A DNA stretch of 6,153 nt from Caulobacter sp. (GCA_014378155.1 JACMOF010000150.1:1-6153); one strand, 5' to 3'. Counted from the first letter of the stretch, positions 1 through 5,287 are shown. Notes: generated from the sequence alone by a model not told the origin. Numbers and translations are program-made.

Positions 1-339
1 GTCCTGCTATCGGCGGTCTGGATGCATCTGGACGAAGACGAGAGGCGGCGGGCCATGCCGAACCTCTCGGCCCTCTTGGCGGAGCGCGGCGTGCTGATCC
101 TCTCGTTGCGCCATGGCCCCGTCCCTCCCGGTCGCCGGATGTTCGCGGTTGCGGCCACCGAGACCATCGCCTTGGCCCAGGCCGCAGACCTTCGGATCCT
201 GGTCCACGAGACGCAGGACTCCATCCAGCCGGCCAACCGACTGGCAGGCGTCACCTGGACGATCCTGGCGTTCCAGGCCGAAAACGCCGCAGATCGAGCG
301 CGGCAGGCCGCAACCTTCACCGCTCTGTCGCCCTTGTGA
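1..339 (+). CDS. Class I SAM-dependent methyltransferase, C-terminal part (5' end outside window)
   Basis: The frame is open from the first base to TGA at 337-339, giving 112 residues of a protein that begins upstream. The in-frame ATG at base 22 is internal, because the residues before it (LLSAVWMHL) already belong to the fold. Seen: a hydrophobic strand followed by W-M-H-L, as at strand 4 of Rossmann-like methyltransferases; a helix (DEDERRRAMPNLSALL); then a GVLILSLRHGP strand matching the 'pGG-xLxLs' strand 5 of the Methyltransf_11/25 group; and a last strand ending TWTILAFQ. The SAM-binding GxGxG region would lie upstream and is not visible, so the substrate cannot be inferred. The next gene, on the same strand, starts 36 bp downstream. 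The family call is by pattern and fairly secure; the specific function is unknown. Confidence 0.8.
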   Translation, partial: VLLSAVWMHLDEDERRRAMPNLSALLAERGVLILSLRHGPVPPGRRMFAVAATETIALAQAADLRILVHETQDSIQPANRLAGVTWTILAFQAENAADRARQAATFTALSPL

Positions 340-375
340 TTGCGGCCTTGGTGCAAACCCCGTTAGCCTGCCGTC

Positions 376-1656
376 ATGGATAGACGCGTTTTTCTCGTTC
401 TGCTGTTGGCGGGTTGCGCCGACACCTCGACCAACGCTCCGTTGTCGCCTTCGACCGCCGCACCGACGCCGCTTGGCCCCGCCCCCATGCCGCCCGCGCC
501 GAAGCCGGTCACGGCGGGCGGCGACATCAATTTCGACGCCTGGCTGGCCGCCTTCAAGCAGAGGGCCTTGACCGCCGGCCTGAGCCAGGCCCTGCTCGAC
601 CGCGAACTGAACGGCGTGACGCCCGATCCCAAGGTGGTGTCGCTGGATGGCAGGCAGCCGGAATTCTCCAAGCCGGCCGGCGACTATATCAAGGGCGTGA
701 TCAGCGACGACCGCGTGGCCGTGGGCCAGGGCAAGCGCCAAACCCTGACCTTCCTGCCGGGCGTGGAGAGCCGCTACGGCGTGCCGCGCGACATCCTGCT
801 GGCCGTCTGGGCCATGGAATCGGCGTTCGGCAAGCTGCAGGGCAGTTTCGACGTCGTGCGCTCGATGGCCAGCCTGGCCGCCGACGGCCGCCGCCGGACC
901 TGGGCCGAGGGCGAGTTGATCGCCGCCCTGAAGATCATCGATTCAGGCGAGGCCACCCGCGCCCAGCTGCGCGGCTCGTGGGCCGGGGCCATGGGCCAGA
1001 CCCAGTTCCTGCCGTCCAACTACCTGACCACCGCCGTCGACAACGACGGTGACGGTCATCGCGACATCTGGGGCAGCGACAGCGACAGCCTGGCCTCGGC
1101 CGCCAACCTGCTAAAGAAGGGCGGCTGGAAGCCCGGCGTCGGCTGGGCCAAGGAAGTCATCCTGCCCGCTGGCTTCGACTACAGCCTGGCCGAGGGGCCG
1201 CGCGAGGTTCCGTCCTGGTGGGAAGCCTTGGGCGTGCGGCGCGCCGATGGCCTGCCATGGACGGCCGCCGACGCCGCCGCGCCCGCCGGCCTGATCCTGC
1301 CGGCCGGGGCGGCGGGTCCGGCCTTCCTGGCCCTGCCCAACCATTTCGCGATCCGCACCTACAACAACTCGACGTCCTACGCCCTGGGGATCGGCCTGCT
1401 GGCCGACCGCTTCGCCGGCGGCGGGCCGCTGGTTGCATCCTGGCCGGTCGAGACGCCGCTCTCGCTGGCCGACCGGATGGCCGCCCAGATCGCCCTCTCC
1501 CGCCTGGGCTTCGACCCCGGCCCAGCCGATGGCGTGATCGGGGCCGGCACCCGCAAGGCCCTGCGCGCCTGGCAACAGGACCGCCGCCTGCCGGCCGACG
1601 GCTATCTGTCGTCCGACATGGTGGCGCGGCTGAAGGCCCAGGCGGGGATTGGCTAA
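376..1656 (+). CDS. Lytic murein transglycosylase, MltB-type (SLT_2) lipoprotein with peptidoglycan-binding domain
   Basis: 426 residues. Enzymes of this family cleave the MurNAc-GlcNAc bond of peptidoglycan without water, leaving a 1,6-anhydro-MurNAc end, and act in the periplasm or on the inner face of the outer membrane. The start is supported by a short lipoprotein signal with lipobox L-A-G-C (C14), followed by a Pro/Ala-rich linker (about 20-48). The catalytic domain (about 50-350) shows the MltB signature A-M-E148-S-A-F-G-K with the presumed acid/base Glu148, then the G-A-M-G-Q-T-Q-F-L-P-S-N-Y block (204-216), the D-N-D-G-D-G-H-R-D-I-W block (222-232) and the R-T-Y-N-N-S-T-S-Y-A-L-G-I block near 327-339. 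Residues 364-422 form a PG_binding_1 module (LGFDPGPADGVIGAGTRKAL). Length and order fit the family. No clear Shine-Dalgarno precedes the ATG. It may be co-transcribed with the methyltransferase 36 bp upstream. No defect seen. The exact paralogue name is not assigned. Confidence 0.95.
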   Translation: MDRRVFLVLLLAGCADTSTNAPLSPSTAAPTPLGPAPMPPAPKPVTAGGDINFDAWLAAFKQRALTAGLSQALLDRELNGVTPDPKVVSLDGRQPEFSKPAGDYIKGVISDDRVAVGQGKRQTLTFLPGVESRYGVPRDILLAVWAMESAFGKLQGSFDVVRSMASLAADGRRRTWAEGELIAALKIIDSGEATRAQLRGSWAGAMGQTQFLPSNYLTTAVDNDGDGHRDIWGSDSDSLASAANLLKKGGWKPGVGWAKEVILPAGFDYSLAEGPREVPSWWEALGVRRADGLPWTAADAAAPAGLILPAGAAGPAFLALPNHFAIRTYNNSTSYALGIGLLADRFAGGGPLVASWPVETPLSLADRMAAQIALSRLGFDPGPADGVIGAGTRKALRAWQQDRRLPADGYLSSDMVARLKAQAGIG

Positions 1657-1662
1657 GCATCC

Positions 1663-1708
1663 GTTGGAGTAATCGACAACAGGCCGAACTGTTGGCATAA
1701 AGTCCAAC
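1663..1708 (+). promoter_or_regulatory. Two matched 18-bp dyads, candidate operators of the toxin-antitoxin locus
   Basis: GTTGgagtaatcgaCAAC (1663-1680) and GTTGgcataaagtcCAAC (1691-1708) are both GTTG-N10-CAAC. They start exactly 28 bp apart and agree at 12 of 18 positions, sharing G and TAA inside the spacer as well as the arms. The second dyad extends to TGTTGG/CCAACA and ends at the first base of the toxin ATG. Toxin-antitoxin antitoxins with a helix-turn-helix commonly bind paired palindromes over their own promoter, and this arrangement fits that role. Binding itself is inferred. Confidence 0.5.
1673..1701 (+). promoter_or_regulatory. Candidate promoter for the TumE/TumA-like locus, possibly leaderless
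   Basis: TCGACA (1673-1678, five of six to TTGACA) is followed after 17 bp by CATAAA (1696-1701, four of six to TATAAT). A start about 7-8 bp downstream would fall on or next to the A of the ATG at 1709, making a leaderless message. That would agree with the lack of a Shine-Dalgarno there. Each putative operator dyad covers one promoter element. The match is moderate and the promoter is inferred. Confidence 0.4.
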
Positions 1709-1993
1709 ATGAAGGCGGAGTTGCTCCTTCGCGAACGTCACCTGCTTGCTGGCGCCGCTTTTGTGGAGATGCGGATTTAACGTGTAAGCCGACCGGTGCT
1801 TGGGTCGATGCACGATTTCCAACACGCGCTGGTCTACGTGGTCAGTGGCGTCTGCGCGCTTCGCTATGACAACGAGGCCGGCAAGGGCGATCACAAGCAC
1901 GAAAGAGAGCGTGAACAGGTCTACGCCTTCAGGTCTTCAGAGCACCTTCTGGCTGACTTCTGGAACGCGGTCGATGCGTGGAGGCCCCAATGA
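1709..1993 (+). pseudogene. TumE-like (DUF6516) toxin gene interrupted by an in-frame TAA at codon 24
   Basis: Reading from ATG 1709 gives 23 residues (MKAELLLRERHLL...EMRI), then TAA at 1778-1780. The same frame then continues without interruption (RVSRPVLGSMHDFQHAL...) to TGA 1991-1993. The two parts together read as one 94-codon protein of the TumE/DUF6516 toxin family: the usual MKAELL start, the 'VEM-x-(V/I)-W-R-(V/L)' segment in which the stop replaces what is typically Trp, then Y-D-N-E-A-G-K-G-D-H-K-H, a Y-x-F strand and L-L-A-D-F-W near the C-terminus. The flanks share one frame, so the lesion is a nonsense codon, not a frameshift. GTG 1796 or ATG 1808 could restart a 65- or 61-residue C-terminal fragment, but neither has a good ribosome binding site. 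Its stop overlaps the antitoxin ATG (ATGA). Family recognition is from memory of the pattern. A functional truncated product is possible but less likely. Confidence 0.75.
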
Positions 1994-2337
1994 ACACCGT
2001 GACCCTTTCCATCGGCTTGCGCGAAGACGTCAACCGACGCGCCCTGGGGGCGTTCGAGGGCAAGCCCCAAGGCGCGCGAATTTCGTTCGCCTCAACCGAC
2101 CTTCTTTGGAGCACCTTGACCCGAAAACGCTGGGAGATCCTGCGAGCCATGAGGGCTCAGGGCGCTCTATCGATCCGCGAGGTCGCTCGCCGCGTCGGGC
2201 GTGACGTCAAGGCGGTACATGGCGACGTGCGGGCCTTGATCGCAGCGGGCGTCATAGAGAGCGCTGCCGGCGGCGGCGTGATCTTTCCCTATGACGCGGT
2301 TCACGTTGACTTCACGCTCGAAGTGAGCTCGGCGTAG
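1990..2337 (+). CDS. TumA-like antitoxin / HTH transcriptional regulator (HVO_A0114-type)
   Basis: 115 residues, complete. The start at ATG 1990 is preferred over an in-frame GTG at 1978 because GGAGG (1980-1984) sits 5 bases before it and the protein then begins MNTVTLSIG, as in relatives. Seen: an N-terminal strand (2-9), the conserved E-G-K-P-Q-G-x-R-I-S-F block (23-33), a T-x-K-R-W-E-I-L-R helix (44-52), and a winged helix-turn-helix (about 58-96; LSIREVARRVGRDVKAVHGD) with recognition helix around 71-83. The C-terminus has F-P-Y-D-A-V-H-V-D-F (99-108), characteristic of the family that accompanies TumE/DUF6516 toxins. Known for this family: it acts as the DNA-binding antitoxin and is encoded after the toxin. 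Inferred: it represses from the dyads at 1663-1708. It overlaps the broken toxin frame by 4 bases. Its frame and ribosome site are intact although the toxin is not, so it may survive as a solitary regulator. It ends 3 bp from the convergent MFS gene. Confidence 0.88.
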   Translation: MNTVTLSIGLREDVNRRALGAFEGKPQGARISFASTDLLWSTLTRKRWEILRAMRAQGALSIREVARRVGRDVKAVHGDVRALIAAGVIESAAGGGVIFPYDAVHVDFTLEVSSA

Positions 2338-2340
2338 GCC

Positions 2341-3681
2341 TCAGTGCGGCCCCGTCGCGTCGATTGAGCTGGCGTCGATGACCTGGCTTTCGTCGCGGCG
2401 CTCCTGGGCCTGCTCGGCGTCGCCAACCTTGCGCATGATCGGGTCGATCAGGGCGTAGGCGACCAGGCCCGACAGGATCGCCAGGTTCAGCAGGTAGGGC
2501 GACGGATGGGCCCACTTGTAGAGCGCCACGCCCAGCACCGGGGCGATGATCACCGAAGCCCCGTTGATGGCGCTGATGGCCCCGGCCACCGCCCCCTGCT
2601 CCTCGTGCCCCACCGACAGCGAGGCGCCGGCGGTGAAGCCCGGCCGCGCGAAGCCATAGCCCAGGCTGCACAGCGCGAAAGCCACCACGAGGGTATGGTA
2701 GTCGGGCGAGAAGGCGACGATCAGATTGCCCACGGCCGCGCAGCCGGCGCCCACCCACAGCAGTTGGCGAGGCTTCAGGCGCAGCATGCGGATCAGGCCC
2801 CATTGGGCGAGCAGGCTGGCCACCGCGCCGGCCATCATCGCCACGCCCGCGAAGGCGGCGGCCTTGGCCGGCGAGATCTGCAGCTTGTCGATGACCATGA
2901 AGCCCAGGGTCTGTTGGTTCACGGTCTGGGCGCTGGCCAGGAGAAAGCCGAAGATGATGAAGGGCATGATCCGCCGGTCGTTCCAGCGCACCCGGGCGCG
3001 GGGCTTGTGGTCGGCGGCGCCTTCCCGGTCGGGGATCTCCTCCGGCTTCTCTGGCAGCCCGCGCACGACCAGCACCAGCACGATCACCGCGATCAGGGCG
3101 AACGAGAACATCGGCCCGGCCAGCGTCACCAGCGGAAAGACCAGGAACGGCGCCACGGCCGGGCCGAGGATCGTCCCCAGCCCGCTGGCCGAGGCCATGG
3201 TGGCCAGGGCGTTGGTGCGGTCGGCCGGCGCGGTGCGGTCGGCGACATAGGCCTGGGCCGCAGGGTTCGAGGCCGAGCCGACCAGGCCGAAGATCGCCCG
3301 CGACAGGGCCGCGCCTGCGAACACCGCCAGCGGAACCATCAGGCCCTTCAGGCCCATGAAGATGAAGAAGCCAAAGCCCAGCATCGAGATCGCGAAACCG
3401 GCCATGCCCAGCACGACCATCGGCTTGCGCCCCCGCTTGTCGGACATTCGCGCCCAGACCGGCGACATCACGCCCCACAGCAGGGCCGACAGCGAGAAGA
3501 TCGAGCTGATCAGCACGTCCGGAATGCCCACCTCGCGGCCAATGGCCGGCAGCACGGTCTGCAGGGCGGTGTTGCCGGCTGCGCTGGACAGCAGCACGGC
3601 GAACAGGATGGCGAAGGCCCTGCCCTTGGCCCGCTCATCCAGGCTGGCGTTCGCCTGCGGGTCCGGACCGGACTGCGTCAT
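2341..3681 (-). CDS. MFS transporter, TetA-like DHA1 drug:H+ antiporter type
   Basis: 446 residues starting at the ATG whose first base is 3681. An upstream in-frame ATG (3735) adds 18 residues, but it has no ribosome site and the extension is polar (MEPKPVQRRPP...). The 3681 ATG instead has GGAGG 6 bases upstream (complement of 3688-3692). Around twelve hydrophobic helices are visible in two halves, with a charged central loop near 210-237. Between helices 2 and 3 lies motif A, W-A-R-M-S-D-K-R-G-R-K-P (76-87). A-Y-V-A-D-R-T-A-P-A-D-R (144-155) matches the TetA/TCR group, and G-L-G-T-I-L-G-P-A-V-A-P (167-178) is an antiporter motif C variant. It is therefore an inner-membrane, proton-driven exporter; the substrate cannot be told. 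The C-terminal tail is Glu/Asp/Arg-rich and cytoplasmic. It diverges from motA and converges on the antitoxin gene. Confidence 0.92.
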   Translation of the reverse strand: MTQSGPDPQANASLDERAKGRAFAILFAVLLSSAAGNTALQTVLPAIGREVGIPDVLISSIFSLSALLWGVMSPVWARMSDKRGRKPMVVLGMAGFAISMLGFGFFIFMGLKGLMVPLAVFAGAALSRAIFGLVGSASNPAAQAYVADRTAPADRTNALATMASASGLGTILGPAVAPFLVFPLVTLAGPMFSFALIAVIVLVLVVRGLPEKPEEIPDREGAADHKPRARVRWNDRRIMPFIIFGFLLASAQTVNQQTLGFMVIDKLQISPAKAAAFAGVAMMAGAVASLLAQWGLIRMLRLKPRQLLWVGAGCAAVGNLIVAFSPDYHTLVVAFALCSLGYGFARPGFTAGASLSVGHEEQGAVAGAISAINGASVIIAPVLGVALYKWAHPSPYLLNLAILSGLVAYALIDPIMRKVGDAEQAQERRDESQVIDASSIDATGPH

Positions 3682-3869
3682 GCTCTCCCTCCCAAGCGAC
3701 GCGGGAGGACGCCGTTGAACCGGCTTTGGCTCCATCGGCCGTCAAACACTTGTTAGGCGGGTGTGGCGAAAGGCGCAACATGCCCTTCTGGGAGCGCGCC
3801 TCACGCTCACCTTGGATTAAGCATTGACGGCGATGATCCGGGCGCAAGTTACCCAGGGCTCTCTTCGTC
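3682..3869. promoter_or_regulatory. Divergent intergenic region between the MFS transporter and motA
   Basis: 188 bp that must hold the promoters of both genes. TTGACGG, which equals the Caulobacter housekeeping -35 consensus TTGACGS, occurs once per strand: at 3824-3830 facing motA, and as CCGTCAA at 3739-3745 facing the transporter. Neither is followed by a convincing GCTANAWC at the usual 10-14 bp; the motA side has only GCAAGTTA at 3844-3851. TTAAGCAT (3817-3824) is one base off the CtrA half-site TTAACCAT, but no second half-site is seen. The minus-strand element lies just upstream of ATG 3735, which also argues for the later MFS start at 3681. Confidence 0.35.
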
Positions 3870-4739
3870 ATGTTCCAGATCATCGGCATCGTCCTGCTGT
3901 TTGGCCTCGTGTTCGGCAGCTTCATCATGTCTGGCGGCAAGATGGACGTTATCATCGAGGCCGCCCCCCACGAGCTGATGTGTATTCTCGGCGCGGGCAT
4001 CGCCTCGTTCCTGATCTCGAACTCGATGACGGTGATCAAGGCCACCGGCGGCGGCTTCGGCAAAATCTTCAAAGGCCCCAAGTGGAAGACCAGCGACTAT
4101 AGCGACCTGCTGAGCCTGCTGTTCCTGCTGACCAAGACCATGAAGTCCAAGGGCGTCATCGCCTTGGAAAGCCACATCGAAAAGCCGGGCGACAGCACGA
4201 TCTTCCAGCGCTATCCGAAGATCACCAAGGACCACTTCGCCGTCGATTTCATCTGCGACACCCTGCGGATGATGACCATGAACCTGGAAGATCCCCACCA
4301 GGTCGAGGACGCGATGGAGAAGCAACTCGAAAAGCATCACCACGAGGGCCTGGCCCCGGCCCACGCCCTGCAAAGCCTGGCCGACGCCTTGCCCGCCCTG
4401 GGCATCGTCGCCGCCGTGCTGGGCGTCATCAAGACCATGGGCTCGATCACCGAACCGCCCGCCGTGCTGGGCGCGATGATCGGCGGCGCTCTGGTCGGCA
4501 CCTTCCTCGGCGTCTTCCTGGCCTATGGCATGGTCGGCCCATTCGCCACGCGCCTGACGGCTGTGGTCGATGAGGAAGGCTCGTTCTACAAGATCATCCA
4601 GGCCGTCCTGGTGGCCCATCTGCACGGCAACGCCGCCCAGATCAGCGTCGAGATCGGCCGTGGCAATGTTCCGACCCCCTCGCAGCCGAGCTTCCTTGAG
4701 CTGGAAACCGCGCTGCAGGCCATCCCCGCCGAGGCCTGA
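3870..4739 (+). CDS. motA: Flagellar motor stator protein MotA
   Basis: 289 residues, the expected length. MotA forms, with MotB, the inner-membrane stator that couples proton flow to flagellar rotation by pushing on FliG. Four membrane segments are visible: about 1-20, 35-52, 174-192 and 198-224. Between segments 2 and 3 lies the large cytoplasmic domain. The start aligns with E. coli MotA (MFQIIGIVLLFG against MLIGLGYLVVLG). By my alignment from memory, the FliG-contact Glu98 corresponds to E100 (A-L-E-S-H-I-E-K-P-G-D), while Arg90 corresponds to Lys92, keeping the charge. The functionally important prolines 173 and 222 correspond to P175 (D-A-L-P-A-L-G-I-V-A-A-V) and P224 (Y-G-M-V-G-P-F-A). 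The C-terminal V-E-x-G-R and P-S-F-x-E-L-E blocks are present. motB does not follow, as in Caulobacter where the two genes are apart. No strong Shine-Dalgarno is seen. Confidence 0.97.
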   Translation: MFQIIGIVLLFGLVFGSFIMSGGKMDVIIEAAPHELMCILGAGIASFLISNSMTVIKATGGGFGKIFKGPKWKTSDYSDLLSLLFLLTKTMKSKGVIALESHIEKPGDSTIFQRYPKITKDHFAVDFICDTLRMMTMNLEDPHQVEDAMEKQLEKHHHEGLAPAHALQSLADALPALGIVAAVLGVIKTMGSITEPPAVLGAMIGGALVGTFLGVFLAYGMVGPFATRLTAVVDEEGSFYKIIQAVLVAHLHGNAAQISVEIGRGNVPTPSQPSFLELETALQAIPAEA

Positions 4740-4756
4740 TAACCGGCGCGCGCCGC

Positions 4757-4783
4757 GATCACGGATCGATCACGGATCCGTGA
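4757..4783. repeat. 11-bp tandem direct repeat running into a 14-bp palindrome
   Basis: GATCACGGATC occurs twice back to back (4757-4767, 4768-4778). The second copy runs into TCACGGATCCGTGA (4770-4783), a perfect palindrome. As RNA it could fold into a 5-bp stem with a GATC loop, but no T-run follows, so it is a poor terminator. It lies 18 bp after the motA stop and 20 bp before the -10 box of the next gene, so it may be an operator or a protein-binding site. A GGCGCGCGCC palindrome sits just before it (4745-4754). Confidence 0.7.
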
Positions 4784-4796
4784 ATTCTGTGCTTGC

Positions 4797-4831
4797 TCCT
4801 GGGCTAGAACTGATGTTCTTTGATCCCAGGA
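4797..4831. promoter_or_regulatory. Nested inverted repeats around the lipoprotein promoter
   Basis: The outer arms TCCTGGG (4797-4803) and CCCAGGA (4825-4831) are perfect complements. Inside them AGAAC (4806-4810) and GTTCT (4815-4819) form a second dyad around TGAT. The centre lies between the -10 box and the expected start of transcription, a position typical of repressor operators. A transcript started there would carry only the right arms, so a DNA-binding role is likelier than an RNA hairpin, except in read-through from motA. The binding protein is unknown. Confidence 0.45.
4803..4810 (+). promoter_or_regulatory. -10 element GCTAGAAC of the alanine-rich lipoprotein gene
   Basis: GCTAGAAC fits the Caulobacter housekeeping sigma factor -10 consensus GCTANAWC at every position. 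No good TTGACGS is found 10-14 bp upstream, so an activator may be needed. Transcription would start near 4817 and leave a leader of about 65 bases before the ATG at 4882. Confidence 0.5.
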
Positions 4832-4881
4832 CACGGCCCCGAGGCCGCGTCAGCGAACACAGCAATCGCAAGGCAAGCCCC

Positions 4882-5205
4882 ATGACCACCAAGGTTCTCC
4901 GCACCATCCTGATCGCCGGCCTGGCCGTCTCGGCCCTGTCGACCGCCGCCTGCGGCAAGAAGGAAGAGGCCGCCGACGCCTCGACCGCCGCGGCTCAAAG
5001 CGCCGCCGCCTCGGCCAGCACCGCCACCGACGCCGCCGCGACCGCCTCCGGCGCCGCCGCCGACGCCAACAAGGCCGCCGCCGACGCCGCCGCCGCTCCG
5101 GCTGGGGCCGTCGACGCCACCACCGCCGCCGAAGCGCCGGCCGCCGGCACGACCACCACCACGACCACTGTCGAGAAGAAGACCGAAGCGCCGGCCGCTC
5201 ACTAA
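4882..5205 (+). CDS. Small alanine-rich putative lipoprotein of unknown function
   Basis: 107 residues from ATG 4882. The same frame is open further upstream into motA, but the signal peptide fixes this start. Seen: a short basic N-terminus, a hydrophobic core (about 5-20) and T-A-A-C24 followed by G-K-K-E-E, a likely lipobox although Thr at -3 is unusual. The mature part is almost wholly Ala with Ser, Thr, Asp and Gly, including D-A-A-A-T-A-S-G-A-A-A-D-A-N-K-A-A-A-D-A-A-A-A (50-72), which could form a helix or alanine coiled coil reminiscent of Lpp/OprI. It then has A-E-A-P-A-A-G, seven threonines in a row (90-96) and V-E-K-K-T-E-A-P-A-A-H. Probably exported and tethered to the outer membrane. 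Two A-P-A-A elements flank the Thr run. No catalytic motif is visible and I do not recognise the family. It has its own promoter-like and terminator sequences, so it appears monocistronic. Confidence 0.85.
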   Translation: MTTKVLRTILIAGLAVSALSTAACGKKEEAADASTAAAQSAAASASTATDAAATASGAAADANKAAADAAAAPAGAVDATTAAEAPAAGTTTTTTTVEKKTEAPAAH

Positions 5206-5209
5206 GCCT

Positions 5210-5260
5210 AAGCCTTTCAAGGCTTTCGGAAGGGCCGTCCGCGAGGGCGGCCCTTCTTCT
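5210..5260 (+). terminator. Intrinsic terminator after the lipoprotein gene, with a smaller hairpin ahead of it
   Basis: The main stem has an 11-base left arm (5230-5240, AAGGGCCGTCC), a GCGA loop (5241-5244) and an 11-base right arm (5245-5255, GGGCGGCCCTT). It pairs throughout with one G-T wobble and runs into CTTCT. GCGA is a GNRA tetraloop, which stabilises such hairpins. A 6-bp hairpin AAGCCT-TTCA-AGGCTT (5210-5225) precedes it, 5 bases after the stop codon. The T-tract is short and broken, but the GC-rich stem and its position make termination likely. It separates this gene from mnmC. Confidence 0.85.
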
Positions 5261-5273
5261 ATGGGCCGCTCTC

Positions 5274-5281
5274 GCTATAAG
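5274..5281 (+). promoter_or_regulatory. Candidate -10 element GCTATAAG for mnmC
   Basis: GCTATAAG matches GCTANAWC except for the final base. It ends 6 bases before the ATG at 5288, so transcription would start at or beside the start codon and give a leaderless message. There is no convincing Shine-Dalgarno. The -35 region would fall in the preceding terminator and shows no good match. Confidence 0.4.
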
Positions 5282-5287
5282 GCAGGC

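Noticed and set aside
1796..1993. A 65-codon open frame from GTG 1796 as a complete small gene
   Set aside because: The conserved toxin sequence continues upstream of it in the same frame to ATG 1709, across a TAA. There is no good ribosome site at 1796 or 1808. It is better read as the 3' part of an interrupted gene.
1978..2337. Antitoxin starting at GTG 1978 (119 residues)
   Set aside because: GGAGG at 1980-1984 is correctly spaced for ATG 1990, and it would lie inside the coding sequence if GTG 1978 were used.
3682..3735. N-terminal 18-residue extension of the MFS transporter from ATG 3735
   Set aside because: No ribosome site, polar Pro/Arg-rich extension, and a near-ideal GGAGG before ATG 3681.
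2312..3756. Long open frames overlapping the MFS gene on both strands (for example 2506-3756 on +)
   Set aside because: Their translations are His/Gln/Arg/Gly-rich with no domain pattern, as expected of shadow frames in GC-rich DNA. The MFS frame has clear helices and motifs.
3812..3828. Sigma-54 promoter for motA (TTGG...TTGA)
   Set aside because: GG has the right spacing, but the essential -12 GC is GA and the -24 block TGGATT is poor against TGGCAC.
4770..4790. Intrinsic terminator for motA
   Set aside because: The palindrome gives only a 5-bp stem with a 4-base loop, and no T-run follows.
4806..4819. LexA/SOS box
   Set aside because: GAAC-N4-GTTC is the Gram-positive (Bacillus) form. 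Alphaproteobacterial LexA uses the direct repeat GTTC-N7-GTTC, which is not present here.
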